Shown here: piece after piece, positions 1 through 11,298 of the stretch
How the letters are laid out: the number at the start of each line of letters is the position of its first letter
Position numbering within the stretch: position 1 is the first letter of the stretch
The notes under the pieces: generated by a model
Told to the model about the DNA's origin: nothing
Databases searched by the model: none
The model's input: the letters and a program-made list of their open reading frames with translations, nothing else
Assembly (NCBI RefSeq): GCF_011801145.1
Contig: NZ_CP046172.1
Span: 1,426,001-1,490,000, forward strand
Source: Nocardia arthritidis
GTDB taxonomy: Bacteria; Actinomycetota; Actinomycetes; Mycobacteriales; Mycobacteriaceae
DNA length: 64,000 bases
Reading direction: 5' to 3'
Position numbers and translations under genes: made by a program

Positions 1-1319
1 TCCTCGCTGTCGGCGATCGCCGCGTCGAAGGCGTGCTGATTGATATCGATGACCGACCCGAGCGCCTTGTCGAACTGGTTGAAATCGTAGTTCGACGTGC
101 CCGGCGCGGTGCCGGTGTCGAAGGCGATCGCCGCGGGCAGATCATTTGCCTTCGAACGGATTTGAAGGTCGTCGTGCTGGTAGGTCTGGTAGGTCGTCAG
201 CATGGTGTCGACGGCTGCTCGCTCGCCGGGGAAGGTGACGTTGCCCGCCTCGGCGCCCAGGAATCCGCTGAATGTCACCTTCTTGTCCGTCTGATACGAG
301 GCCAGTGCCTGGTCGAGCCAGGCGTTGTACTCCGGCACGGTGTGCGCGCCGAGTTGCGCGAGTTGCTCCGAGCTGGCCAGGAATCCGGACTCGTACATCT
401 GCGTCCGCTGCGGATCGAGCAGGTAGCGACTTTCGTAGGCATTGGCGTCGGAACTGTCGGAGTGGGCCAGGCGCAGCGCGATCAGCGAATCGAACGCGTC
501 CTCCTTGGCGACCCGGAGCCGCTGCGCCGCAGCGGCATTCGCGGCGAACCCGCCGACCATCAGCGCGACCACCAGCAGGCTCGCCGCCGCGAGCGCCGGA
601 TTGACCCGGCGGCGATGCCGCAGCCGCAGCAGTGCTTGCAACCAGATCAGCAGCGCCAGCGCGAGCATGCCGAGCAGCACCGACCAGATCCGCGCCGCCG
701 TGGTCGCACTCCGGGAATGGCGGTAATCATGCTGCAGCACATTGCCATTGGATTCGGTCAGCTGTCGCGCGATGGTGAGCATATTGCGGACCGAATCGGT
801 CGCGTCGCGATACGACTGCAGCGTGCGCGCGGACGGCCTGCCCGCAGGCGCCTTATCGATATCGTTGAGCTGCAACGTATTCGCCGCCAGCGCCTGATAG
901 CGGCCGAACTGGTCCAACAGGCTACGGATACTGTCCGCGTTCGCGCCGGCCACCGTGGTGGCCTGTTGCAGGTCGGCATCGACTTGGCGGCGACGCTGTT
1001 CGAAGGTTTTCAGCGCGGTGTCGCGAACACCGGCCAGATTCGGATCCGCCCCTGCCAGCAGCACATTCGCCAGCTGCGCGTCCATATCGGCGAATGCGAA
1101 GCCGAGATCGGCCGTCGCGGTCACCGCCGGTCCGGTGCGATGCCCGATGGCGGCTATGTCGTCGCGAGTCGTCCGCGCATACGCGGCGACGACCAGTGCG
1201 AGCACCACCGTGACAGCGACCGAGGCGATGGTGAGGATGCGCAGCCGCTCCGGCGTCTCCCACCGGGGACGTTTCGGCGCCGCGACACGCGGCATCGGGC
1301 GGACGGCGACCGTGGTCAT
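1..1319 (-). CDS. glnX: GlnX-like membrane sensor partner of PknG (partial, 3' end outside window)
   Basis: The minus-strand frame opens at an ATG at 1319, just after a gaggcagga ribosome site, and runs off the left edge (about 439 codons visible). The product has a membrane segment near residues 28-48, a mostly helical extracytoplasmic stretch, then two more membrane segments near 212-232 and 244-262 and a second soluble domain. This layout, 11 bp downstream of pknG, matches the GlnX/Rv0412c family, which is known to pass an amino-acid signal from the GlnH binding lipoprotein to PknG. The identification is from topology and context. The gene is incomplete, so its C-terminus cannot be judged. 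Confidence 0.75.
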   Translation of the reverse strand, partial: MTTVAVRPMPRVAAPKRPRWETPERLRILTIASVAVTVVLALVVAAYARTTRDDIAAIGHRTGPAVTATADLGFAFADMDAQLANVLLAGADPNLAGVRDTALKTFEQRRRQVDADLQQATTVAGANADSIRSLLDQFGRYQALAANTLQLNDIDKAPAGRPSARTLQSYRDATDSVRNMLTIARQLTESNGNVLQHDYRHSRSATTAARIWSVLLGMLALALLIWLQALLRLRHRRRVNPALAAASLLVVALMVGGFAANAAAAQRLRVAKEDAFDSLIALRLAHSDSSDANAYESRYLLDPQRTQMYESGFLASSEQLAQLGAHTVPEYNAWLDQALASYQTDKKVTFSGFLGAEAGNVTFPGERAAVDTMLTTYQTYQHDDLQIRSKANDLPAAIAFDTGTAPGTSNYDFNQFDKALGSVIDINQHAFDAAIADSE

Positions 1320-1330
1320 GATTCCTGCCT

Positions 1331-3583
<2,253 letters not shown>

Positions 3584-3708
3584 TCAACAAGCGACAACGT
3601 CCCCGGCCCCTATCCCAACGATCAACGGGATATCCTGTTCCCCGTGCGCCCATGCTGCCAGATCCGGGCGTAAACGAAGCGTAAGTTTTCGCTGTGACGG
3701 CCACAGCT

Positions 3709-3726
3709 ACATACAGAACTGTATGT
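3709..3726. promoter_or_regulatory. Palindromic operator upstream of the TetR gene
   Basis: ACATACAGAACTGTATGT has perfect 8-bp arms around AA and lies 17 bp before the TetR start at 3744. Near-identical palindromes occur at 6378-6395 and, in longer-spaced form, at 6281-6306. This fits an autoregulatory TetR site. Confidence 0.75.
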
Positions 3727-3743
3727 AAGTGTAGAATCGCCTG

Positions 3744-4388
3744 ATGGCCAGGACCGTGGACGCCAAACCGCAGCGGCGCACCCAGGAGCAGCGCAGCACC
3801 GAGATGCGGGCGCGGCTACTCGACGCGACCATCGACTGCCTGGTCGAATACGGTTACGCGGGCACGACGACACCCAGGGTGGCCGAGCGCGCCGGCGTCA
3901 CCCGTGGCGCGCAGGTGCACCACTTCGGCTCCAAGACCGATCTGGTGGTCGCCGCCATCAGCCACCTGGCCCAGCTACGCGCGGAGACCGCGATGCGGGA
4001 GATGTCGAAGGTGCAGACCGGCGACGACCCGGTCGGCGCCGCGCTCGACTTCCTGTGGGAACTGCACCAGGGGCCGCTGTTCATCGCCACCGCGGAACTG
4101 TGGGTCGCCGGGCGCACCGATCCGGTGCTGGCCGCGGCCATGGAAAAGGTGGAGCCCTTCGTCAACAACGCGGTGCTGATGGCGGTGGCCCGATTCGTGC
4201 CGGATGAGATGCGGCGCAAGGAGGCTCGCGATTTCATCTACACCGCGATGGACGCGTTGCGCGGAATTCTGGTGGCCAATTTCATCGATCCGGATAACGA
4301 ACGGGCGCACCGGCGCTGGCAGCGCGCCTCGGTACATCTGCGCACCATCGCGGCCGCGACGCTCGGCGGCACCCAACTTTCCGGCTGA
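3744..4388 (+). CDS. TetR family transcriptional regulator
   Basis: A 214-residue TetR-type repressor. The N-terminal helix-turn-helix covers roughly residues 20-66, with the typical GYAGTTTPRVAERAGVTRG recognition region and HHFGSKTDLV following. The rest is an all-helical ligand-binding domain. A palindrome lies just upstream, and the same sequence recurs between the divergent permease gene and the thiolase operon. The inferred role is autoregulation plus control of those two units in response to an unknown ligand, perhaps the imported substrate or its CoA ester. It converges on the permease gene, separated by a hairpin. Confidence 0.9.
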   Translation: MARTVDAKPQRRTQEQRSTEMRARLLDATIDCLVEYGYAGTTTPRVAERAGVTRGAQVHHFGSKTDLVVAAISHLAQLRAETAMREMSKVQTGDDPVGAALDFLWELHQGPLFIATAELWVAGRTDPVLAAAMEKVEPFVNNAVLMAVARFVPDEMRRKEARDFIYTAMDALRGILVANFIDPDNERAHRRWQRASVHLRTIAAATLGGTQLSG

Positions 4389-4411
4389 AACATCCTGTGC
4401 CGCATGCCATA

Positions 4412-4443
4412 ACGGCCGCCGAGCGGAATCGCCCGGCGGCCGT
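4412..4443. terminator. Bidirectional hairpin between TetR and permease genes
   Basis: Perfect 10-bp arms ACGGCCGCCG (4412-4421) and CGGCGGCCGT (4434-4443) lie between the two convergent stop codons. There is no clear T-tract, as is usual in high-GC actinobacteria. Confidence 0.6.
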
Positions 4444-4449
4444 TCGCGT

Positions 4450-6102
4450 TCAGCGCTGCTCGGGCAGCAGGTGCACCCCGTGCCGGTCGGTCGACAGTGC
4501 CAGTGAGCTGATGTACTGGATCTCGCCTTCGGGCCCGGGAACCGCGGAGGCGATCATGTCCGGACGCTCGAATTCCATTCCGGTGACATGGCAGGTCAGC
4601 AGCTCACCCGACGGGTTGCCGTGTTCGTCGAACATCGGCAGGTCGATACCGTCGTCGCCGCGGCGCAGATAGTAACGGCCCTTGGTCGCGATGGCGGTGA
4701 TCGGTGTCGCGACGAATGCGACGACCACCGCGACCAGCGGCGAATACGGCTTCAGCAGATCGCCGAACAGTCCGAAGAACGTCATGATCGACAGCGCCCC
4801 GGACAGGCCGAAACCAACCAGCCCAACGGGATTGAAGTCGTAAAGCATGCCGCGGCGGAATTCCGGCCGCTTCGGCGAGATCTTCAGCAGATACTTGTTG
4901 ATCGCGATATCCGTTGCGACGGTGACGATCCAGGCGATGCCGCAGTTGGCGTAGAAGCCGAGGATATTGTTGAGGAAGTCGAACATGTTGGCTTCCATCA
5001 GGATCAGCGCGATCACCAGGTTCACGCCGAGGAAGATCAGTCGGCCCGGATAGGTCTTGGTGATCCGGGTGTAGGAGTTGGTCCAGGCAAGCGAGCCGGA
5101 ATAGGCGTTGGTCACGTTGATCTTGATCTGGCTGATGACCACGAGCACCACGGCGAGGGTCATGGCCAGCCAGCCCGGCACCATATCGCGGTAGATCTCC
5201 AGGAACTGATGCACCGGCTGGTTGGCGATGCCTTGCGCCGCAGGCAGATTCGCGATCAGGTAGACCGCCAGGAAGAGGCCGACCACCTGCTTGAGCGCGC
5301 CGAACAGCACCCAGCCGGGTCCGGCCAGCAGCATCCAGCCCCACCACTTGCGCGCGTTCTCCGGAGTGCGCGGCGGCATGAAGCGCAGGTAGTCGATCTG
5401 CTCGGCGATCTGACCGATCAGCGAGAGGCATACGCCCGCGGCCAGCAGCGCACCGGAAATGCTGACGCCCGAACCATTTTCACCGCCGTAACCGAAGAAC
5501 GCGGACACCGAGTCGGGGTGGCGCACCAGCAGGAAGCCGAACGGCAGCACCATCAGCAGCAGCCACAGCGGGGTCGTCCACACCTGCAGCTTCGCCAGCG
5601 TGTTCATACCGTAGATGACCAGCGGGAAGATGATCAGCGTCGAGGTGGCGTAGCCCAGCCAAAGCGGCACGCCCAGGCCGAGTTTCAGGCCCTGGGCCAT
5701 GATCGACCCCTCGAGCGCGAAGAAGATGAAGGTGAACGAGGCGAATACGATATTGGTGATCACCGAGCCGTAGTAGCCGAAACCGCTACCGCGCGTGATC
5801 AAGTCGAGATCGATGTTGTAGCGCGCCGCGTAGTAGGCCAGCGGGAATCCCGTCAGCAGGATGACGAGCGCGAAGATGCCGATGCCCAGCAGGGCGTTTC
5901 CGGTGCCGTACGAGATGCCGATATTCGCGCCGATGGCGAAGTCGGCCAGGTAGGCGATGCCGCCGAGGGCGGAGATGCCGACAACGGCCGGACTCCACTT
6001 GCGGTAGCTGCGCGGCGCGAAGCGCAGCGTGTAATCCTCCAGCGTTTCTTTGGCGGCCGCTATCCCGTCGGTATTCGACGAGCGGGTATCGACATCGACC
6101 AC
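4450..6102 (-). CDS. NCS1-family (purine/cytosine permease-like) transporter
   Basis: About 550 residues with some twelve hydrophobic segments, a soluble N-terminus of about 30 residues and a hydrophilic C-terminal tail of about 80. The overall pattern, including the early YLADFAIGANIGISYGTGN segment, is that of nucleobase:cation symporter-1 proteins, which import purines, pyrimidines or related heterocycles. The GTG at 6102 is chosen because a gaaggagag site precedes it; a TTG at 6126 is the alternative. It is divergent from a beta-oxidation-type operon with shared palindromes between them. The substrate is unknown and may be a ring acid rather than a nucleobase. Confidence 0.8.
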   Translation of the reverse strand: MVDVDTRSSNTDGIAAAKETLEDYTLRFAPRSYRKWSPAVVGISALGGIAYLADFAIGANIGISYGTGNALLGIGIFALVILLTGFPLAYYAARYNIDLDLITRGSGFGYYGSVITNIVFASFTFIFFALEGSIMAQGLKLGLGVPLWLGYATSTLIIFPLVIYGMNTLAKLQVWTTPLWLLLMVLPFGFLLVRHPDSVSAFFGYGGENGSGVSISGALLAAGVCLSLIGQIAEQIDYLRFMPPRTPENARKWWGWMLLAGPGWVLFGALKQVVGLFLAVYLIANLPAAQGIANQPVHQFLEIYRDMVPGWLAMTLAVVLVVISQIKINVTNAYSGSLAWTNSYTRITKTYPGRLIFLGVNLVIALILMEANMFDFLNNILGFYANCGIAWIVTVATDIAINKYLLKISPKRPEFRRGMLYDFNPVGLVGFGLSGALSIMTFFGLFGDLLKPYSPLVAVVVAFVATPITAIATKGRYYLRRGDDGIDLPMFDEHGNPSGELLTCHVTGMEFERPDMIASAVPGPEGEIQYISSLALSTDRHGVHLLPEQR

Positions 6103-6280
6103 GTTCTCTCCTTCAAACAAAAGCAACCATTCGAAGTTCGTACATGGTTGTGGACAGGCAATTGCCGCGTCATTACGCCGCTGTTACGGCAGTTACGCGG
6201 GTGTTTTGGGTCACAGTTGGTGCGCTCGGGCTATCGGGGGAGTCGTTGGGTATTCGCCTGGTCACCAGCGCGAACTGGCG

Positions 6281-6306
6281 CTACATACACATCCGGTTGT
6301 ATGTAG
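6281..6306. promoter_or_regulatory. Operator-like inverted repeat (wide spacing)
   Basis: Perfect 9-bp arms CTACATACA (6281-6289) and TGTATGTAG (6298-6306) are separated by 8 bp. The half-site ACATACA/TGTATGT is shared with the operators at 3709 and 6378, but the spacing differs, so it may bind with different geometry. Confidence 0.55.
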
Positions 6307-6377
6307 GCGCTGAGCGGCTACTACCCCGTTATCTGTTGTCGAAGGGCGGGTGATCCGAGCCGAACCCTTGCGGTGTT

Positions 6378-6395
6378 ACATACAGCTTTGTATGT
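6378..6395. promoter_or_regulatory. Palindromic operator upstream of thiolase operon
   Basis: ACATACAGCTTTGTATGT differs from the 3709 site only in the centre. It lies about 100 bp before the thiolase start. Confidence 0.7.
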
Positions 6396-6492
6396 TTGTT
6401 TCAGCACGATCCGCTGGATCGGCCAGCGCCGTCCGCCGTGGGTGCGGATGGCCCCCGGCAGTGCGCCGGGCGGGCACAACCTGAGGAGTTCG

Positions 6493-7698
6493 ATGGCGAA
6501 CAGGGTTTATGTCGTCGGCGTCGGCATGACGAAGTTCGAGAAGCCGGGCCGTCGCAAGAACGAGGACGGCAGCGACTGGGACTACCCGGACATGGCCAGG
6601 GAATCCGGTTCCAAGGCGCTCGCCGATGCGGGTATCGCCTACGACCTGGTCGAGCAGGCTTACGTCGGCTACGTCTACGGCGAGTCGACCTCCGGTCAGC
6701 GTGCGGTATACGAACTCGGCATGACCGGTATCCCCGTCGTCAACGTCAACAACAACTGCTCCACCGGTTCGACCGCGCTTTACCTTGCGGCACAAGCGAT
6801 TCGGGGCGGCCTGGCCCAGTGCACGCTGGCACTCGGCTTCGAGAAGATGCAGCCCGGCTCGCTCGGCTCCACCTGGGACGACCGGGAACAGCCGATGGCC
6901 AAGCACATTTTGGCGCTCGCCGAGATCTCCGAGGTGCTCTTCCCGGTGGCGCCGTGGATGTTCGGCGCCGCGGGCCGTGAGCATATGAAGCAATACGGTT
7001 CCACCGCAGAGCATTTCGCCAAGATCGGGTACAAGAACCACAAGCATTCGGTGAACAATCCCTATTCGCAGTTCCAGGACGAATATTCGCTCGACGACAT
7101 CCTGAATTCGCGAATGATCTACGACCCGCTCACCAAACTGCAGTGCTCGCCGACCTCCGACGGATCCGGCGCGGTGATTCTCGCGAGCGAGGAATTCGTC
7201 GACAAGCACGATCTGGCCGGGCAGGCGGTGGAGATCGTCGGACAGACGATGACCACCGACTTCAGGTCCACCTTCGACGGCAGCGCCAAGAACATCATCG
7301 GCTATGACATGAATGTTCAAGCGGCGCAGCAGGTTTACCGGCAGTCCGGACTCGGTCCGGAGGACTTCCAGGTGATCGAGCTGCACGACTGCTTCTCCGC
7401 CAACGAGCTGCTGCTGTACGAGGCGCTCGGATTGTGCGGCCCCGGCGAGGCTCCGAAGCTGATCGACGCGAATCAGACCACCTATGGCGGCAAGTGGGTG
7501 GTGAATCCGTCCGGCGGCCTCATCTCCAAGGGGCATCCTTTGGGCGCAACGGGTTTGGCGCAATGCTCCGAACTCACCTGGCAGCTGCGCGGCACGGCCG
7601 ACAAGCGACAGGTCGACAACGTGACCGCGGCCCTGCAGCACAACATCGGCCTCGGTGGCGCCGCCGTCATCACCGCCTACCAGCGCGCCGACCGCTGA
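6493..7698 (+). CDS. SCP-x/lipid-transfer-type thiolase (Ltp1-like)
   Basis: A 401-residue thiolase-superfamily protein that would cleave a 3-ketoacyl-CoA in a degradative or side-chain-shortening pathway. The nucleophile Cys89 lies in NNNCSTGS, with His298 in ELHDCFSAN and His348 in [10 protein letters not shown]. The sequence strongly resembles the mycobacterial Ltp1 (Rv2790c) type. The ATG at 6493 follows a gaggag site; an upstream in-frame extension to 6373 has no support and overlaps the operator. First gene of a five-gene operon holding all core beta-oxidation activities. Confidence 0.9.
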   Translation: MANRVYVVGVGMTKFEKPGRRKNEDGSDWDYPDMARESGSKALADAGIAYDLVEQAYVGYVYGESTSGQRAVYELGMTGIPVVNVNNNCSTGSTALYLAAQAIRGGLAQCTLALGFEKMQPGSLGSTWDDREQPMAKHILALAEISEVLFPVAPWMFGAAGREHMKQYGSTAEHFAKIGYKNHKHSVNNPYSQFQDEYSLDDILNSRMIYDPLTKLQCSPTSDGSGAVILASEEFVDKHDLAGQAVEIVGQTMTTDFRSTFDGSAKNIIGYDMNVQAAQQVYRQSGLGPEDFQVIELHDCFSANELLLYEALGLCGPGEAPKLIDANQTTYGGKWVVNPSGGLISKGHPLGATGLAQCSELTWQLRGTADKRQVDNVTAALQHNIGLGGAAVITAYQRADR

Positions 7699-7750
7699 TC
7701 GCGTTGCGCGCCTTTGCCGATCGGTAATACGAGACCAAGAGGAGTACAAA

Positions 7751-8185
7751 ATGGGCCACATCGAAGCAACCAAGGACGTCAACGCCACCCCGGACGCGCT
7801 GTGGGCGGTGGTCTCCGACCCGCAGACCTGGGACAAGTGGTTCACCATCCATGAGCGCTTCATGGAGGAGCCGCCCGCCGTGCTGAGCGAGGGCGCCAAA
7901 CTGGTCGCCAAAATCGTCATGCTCGGCATGGCGAACAAGCTGGAGTGGACGATCGTTTCCATCGCCGCGCCGAACAAGCTGACCCTCGGCGGCACCGGAA
8001 TGGCCGGTGTGAAAACCGAATTCACGTTCGACATCCAGCCGAAGGGCGACGGCAGCACCATCGTTGTCTCCGGTGACTTCGAGGGTGCGCTGATCAAGGG
8101 CGCGCTCGGCAAAGCGGTGGAGAAGGACGGCATCAAGCAGCTGGACAAGTCGCTCGAGCAGCTCGACGCATTGGCCTCGGCATGA
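7751..8185 (+). CDS. SRPBCC (START/polyketide-cyclase fold) protein
   Basis: A 144-residue protein beginning with the typical MGHIEATKDVNATPDALWAV strand-helix start of SRPBCC proteins and ending in a long helix. The fold provides a hydrophobic cavity for lipids or aromatic ligands, and a catalytic role cannot be assigned. An aagaggag site precedes the ATG at 7751. The stop codon overlaps the next gene in ATGA, so translation is probably coupled. Its place inside the operon suggests handling of the same substrate. Confidence 0.85.
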   Translation: MGHIEATKDVNATPDALWAVVSDPQTWDKWFTIHERFMEEPPAVLSEGAKLVAKIVMLGMANKLEWTIVSIAAPNKLTLGGTGMAGVKTEFTFDIQPKGDGSTIVVSGDFEGALIKGALGKAVEKDGIKQLDKSLEQLDALASA

Positions 8186-9057
8186 CCTCCGAAACCGCGG
8201 CCCGGGTCGTCGAATTCGACGATTCGGGCCTGGAAACCTGGTCGGAGGAGGATCGGTTCACGGTCACCGGCGAGCGGATCGCCGAATACGCCGCCGCCAC
8301 CAACGATCCCATCGCGGCGCACCTGAAAGGCGAGGTGGCCTCCCCGATCTTCGGCATCGTCCCGGTATTCGAGGCGATGATGATGCCGGTCATCGACGTG
8401 GTGCCGCTGGACATCTTCGGCCGAGTCATGCACGGGGAGCAGGACTTCCACTTCCATCGGGCGATCCGGCCCGGTGACGAGCTGGTCTCGCGGGCCAAGG
8501 CCATCGGCTACGCCGGGCGTTCCAACGGCAGCACCGTCACCATCCTCATCGAATGTCGCACCGCCGCTGGGGAATTGGTCAACGAGCAGTACCTGACCGC
8601 GTTCTTCCGCAATATCGACGCGGGCAAGACGGTCGGCGCCGCCGCGCCGCCGCACAAATTCGACGAGGCACTGCGCGCGCGGGAACCGGACGCGGTGGTG
8701 CCGCAGCACGTGGACGATGACCAAACCTTCCGCTACTCACCGGCTTCCGGCGACCCGGTGCCGCTGCACCTGGACGAGCAGGTCGCCAAGGACGCCGGGC
8801 TGCCCGGCATCATCGCGCACGGGCTGTGCACCATGGCCTTTGCGTCGTGGGCGGTGCTGACCGCGGTCGGCGATTCGGATGTCGACCGGCTGAAGCGTTT
8901 CGCGGTGCGTTTCGCGAAGATGGTTTTTCCCGGCGACGACCTGGTGACCAGGATCTGGCGGGTCGGCTCCGAAAACGGCCGCACCACATACGCATTCGAA
9001 ACTCTGCGCGGAGACGACGTCGTGCTCAGCGACGGGCTCGCCGAGATCGCGGACTGA
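8182..9057 (+). CDS. MaoC-like double hotdog enoyl-CoA hydratase
   Basis: A 291-residue protein with two hotdog halves. The C-terminal half carries the hydratase-2 signature around SGDPVPLHLDEQ, followed by GLPGIIAHGLC, and is the likely active half. The N-terminal half lacks a clean motif. It would hydrate a 2-enoyl-CoA to the (R)-3-hydroxyacyl-CoA. It overlaps the SRPBCC gene by 4 bp and precedes a dehydrogenase of the type expected to act next. Confidence 0.85.
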   Translation: MTSETAARVVEFDDSGLETWSEEDRFTVTGERIAEYAAATNDPIAAHLKGEVASPIFGIVPVFEAMMMPVIDVVPLDIFGRVMHGEQDFHFHRAIRPGDELVSRAKAIGYAGRSNGSTVTILIECRTAAGELVNEQYLTAFFRNIDAGKTVGAAAPPHKFDEALRAREPDAVVPQHVDDDQTFRYSPASGDPVPLHLDEQVAKDAGLPGIIAHGLCTMAFASWAVLTAVGDSDVDRLKRFAVRFAKMVFPGDDLVTRIWRVGSENGRTTYAFETLRGDDVVLSDGLAEIAD

Positions 9058-9087
9058 AATCCCGAGGACGAGAACAGGAGGCACTCG

Positions 9088-9966
9088 ATGGGTGCATTGG
9101 CAGGACGGGTCGCCGTCGTCACCGGCGCCGGTCGCGGCATCGGCCGTGAGCACGCGCTGCTCTTCGCGCGGGAGGGCGCCGCGGTCGTCGTCAACGACCT
9201 CGGCGGCAGCAACGCCGGTGAGGGCACCGATGCGGGCCCGGCGCACGAGGTGGTCGAGGAGATACTGGCCGCCGGTGGCCGCGCGGTCGCCAACACCGAT
9301 AATGTCGCCACTTGGGAAGGTGCGAAGAGCCTTGTGACCCAGGCTGTTTCGGAGTTCGGTGGGCTCGACGTCGTGGTGAACAACGCGGGTATTCTGCGCG
9401 ACGCGTTCATCGCGGGCATGGACGAATCCCAGTGGGACGCGGTGATCGCCGTGCACCTGAAGGGACATGCCGCGGTGCTGCACCACGCGGCCGCGTACTG
9501 GAAGGAACAGAGCAAGGCGGGCAACCAGCCGAACGCCGCGGTGATCAACACCGCCTCCGCGTCCGGCACCACGGTCCCCAACGCCGGACAGGCCAACTAC
9601 GGCGCGGCGAAGGCGGGGATCGCCGCGCTGACCCTCGTCGCCGCCGACGAACTCGCGCGCTACGGCGTGCGGGTGAACGCCATCGCGCCGATCGCGCGCA
9701 CCCGGCTCACCCTGGCCACCCCCGGCATGGGTGAGATGATGGCGGCCGAGGCGGAGGACGTCGAGGATGGCGGGTTCGACGCCTTCAGCCCGGCCAATAT
9801 CGCACCGCTGGTGGCCTATCTGGCCACCGACAAGTGCCCGGTCACCGGCAAGGTGTTCGCGGTGCAGGGCGGGGCCATCTCCGAATTGGCCGGCTGGCAC
9901 GACGTGAAGACCATCGAAACCGATGGGCCGTGGTCGATCGACGATATCGCCGCACGGCTGCCGTGA
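9088..9966 (+). CDS. Short-chain dehydrogenase, 3-hydroxyacyl-CoA dehydrogenase type
   Basis: A 292-residue SDR with the cofactor motif TGAGRGIG at residues 12-19, a following NDLGG, NNAG in the middle, and a catalytic Ser near 157-159, Tyr171 and Lys175. The NDLGG insert and the length are like the dehydrogenase domain of 17beta-HSD type 4 multifunctional proteins, which oxidise 3-hydroxyacyl-CoA with NAD+. An aacaggagg site precedes the ATG. It fits directly after the MaoC hydratase step. Confidence 0.88.
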   Translation: MGALAGRVAVVTGAGRGIGREHALLFAREGAAVVVNDLGGSNAGEGTDAGPAHEVVEEILAAGGRAVANTDNVATWEGAKSLVTQAVSEFGGLDVVVNNAGILRDAFIAGMDESQWDAVIAVHLKGHAAVLHHAAAYWKEQSKAGNQPNAAVINTASASGTTVPNAGQANYGAAKAGIAALTLVAADELARYGVRVNAIAPIARTRLTLATPGMGEMMAAEAEDVEDGGFDAFSPANIAPLVAYLATDKCPVTGKVFAVQGGAISELAGWHDVKTIETDGPWSIDDIAARLP

Positions 9967-10002
9967 CGATGACCGGTTCGCGGGAACGATAGGAGAACGA
10001 CG

Positions 10003-11253
10003 ATGTTCGAATGGTCCGAGACCGATGTGTTGATCCGCGACGCGGTGCGCACCTTCATCGACAGGGAGATCCGGCCGAATCTGGACGCGCTCGACAGCGG
10101 GGAGCTGTCGCCGTATCCGATCATCCGGAAGCTGTTCGGAGAGTTCGGCATCGACGCCATGGGTGGGGAGGCGGTCGACAAGTTGCTGGCCAGGCAGCGG
10201 GCGAAGGAGGTCGGGGAAGCTCCCGCCGAGAAGAAGGAAAAATCTTCCGGCGCAAGCCCGTTCGCTGGCCAGGAATCGCTGATGGCGGTGCTTATCGGCG
10301 AATTGTCCGGTGTCTGTATGGGTTTGGTGACGGCGATGGGCGTGAGCATCGGGCTCGGTGCCACCACAATTCTCTCGCGTGGCACGCTCGCGCAGAAGGA
10401 GCGCTGGCTCAAGGACATCGTGACCATGAAAAAGGTTGCGTCCTGGGCGATTACCGAACCCGACAGCGGATCCGACGCGTTCGGCGGGATGAAGACCTAC
10501 GTGAAACGCGACGGCGAGGATTACCTGCTCAACGGGCAGAAGACGTTCATCACCAATGGGCCCTACGCCGATGTGATGATCGTCTACGCCAAGCTCGACG
10601 AGGGTGACGGCGCGGACCGGCGGGAACGCAAGGTGCTCACCTTCGTACTGGACAAGGGTATGGAAGGGCTCACCCAGGGCAAGCCGTTCAAGAAGATGGG
10701 TTTGCACGCCTCGCCGACCGGCGAATTGTTCTTCGACAACGTCCGATTGGGCCGGGACCGGCTGCTCGGCGAGACCGAGGAGCACAAGGGTGGGGACGGA
10801 CGGGAAAGTGCCCGTTCGAGTTTCACCGCCGAACGGATCGGTGTCGCGTTCATGGCGCTCGGCATCATCAACGAATGCCACCGGCTGTGCGTCGATTACG
10901 CCAAGAACCGCAAGCTGTGGGGTCAGGAGATCGGCCGCTTCCAACTCGTCCAGCTCAAGCTGGCCAAGATGGAGATCGCCCGGATCAACGTGCAGAACAT
11001 GGTGTTCAACACGCTGGAACGCGGCCGCGCGGGCAAACCGCCGACCCTCGCCGAGGCCTCGGCGATGAAGCTGTACGCCTCCGAGGCGGCCACCGAGGTC
11101 GCCATGGAAGCCGTCCAACTCTTCGGCGGCAACGGATATATGACCGAATACCGGGTCGAGCAGCTGGCCCGTGACGCCAAATCCCTGATGATCTACGCGG
11201 GCAGCAACGAAATCCAGGTCACCCACATCGCCAAAGGTCTACTCGCCCAATAA
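10003..11253 (+). CDS. Acyl-CoA dehydrogenase
   Basis: A 416-residue flavoprotein of the acyl-CoA dehydrogenase family, giving the first oxidation of the operon's pathway. It has the ITEPDSGSDA flavin/substrate region, the C-terminal LFGGNGYMTEYRVEQLARDA segment and IYAGSNEIQ. In most family members the catalytic Glu sits in that last motif, but here the position is Ala399. Glu277, in FTAERIG, aligns with the alternative catalytic Glu of isovaleryl-CoA and long-chain dehydrogenases. A Lys/Glu-rich insert at about residues 64-84 is unusual. Last gene before a strong hairpin. Confidence 0.9.
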   Translation: MFEWSETDVLIRDAVRTFIDREIRPNLDALDSGELSPYPIIRKLFGEFGIDAMGGEAVDKLLARQRAKEVGEAPAEKKEKSSGASPFAGQESLMAVLIGELSGVCMGLVTAMGVSIGLGATTILSRGTLAQKERWLKDIVTMKKVASWAITEPDSGSDAFGGMKTYVKRDGEDYLLNGQKTFITNGPYADVMIVYAKLDEGDGADRRERKVLTFVLDKGMEGLTQGKPFKKMGLHASPTGELFFDNVRLGRDRLLGETEEHKGGDGRESARSSFTAERIGVAFMALGIINECHRLCVDYAKNRKLWGQEIGRFQLVQLKLAKMEIARINVQNMVFNTLERGRAGKPPTLAEASAMKLYASEAATEVAMEAVQLFGGNGYMTEYRVEQLARDAKSLMIYAGSNEIQVTHIAKGLLAQ

Positions 11254-11259
11254 CCGACA

Positions 11260-11294
11260 GGTTCCGGGTGCGCACCGACCCCGCACCCGGAACC
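11260..11294. terminator. Bidirectional terminator hairpin
   Basis: Perfect 13-bp arms GGTTCCGGGTGCG (11260-11272) and CGCACCCGGAACC (11282-11294) with a 9-nt loop. It sits between the convergent dehydrogenase gene and the coiled-coil gene. Confidence 0.75.
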
Positions 11295-11298
11295 CGCC

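Larger units (their letters stand above)
6103..6492. promoter_or_regulatory. Divergent promoter region, permease / thiolase operon
   Basis: This 390-bp stretch has no credible gene. It holds two palindromes (6281-6306 and 6378-6395) matching the site before the TetR gene. It presumably contains promoters for both directions; I could not fix the -35 and -10 elements. Confidence 0.6.

Noticed and set aside
4588..6306. Plus-strand 572-codon open frame
   Set aside because: It is antisense to the permease, whose membrane segments are clear. The product is a low-complexity Asp/Gln/Arg/His string.
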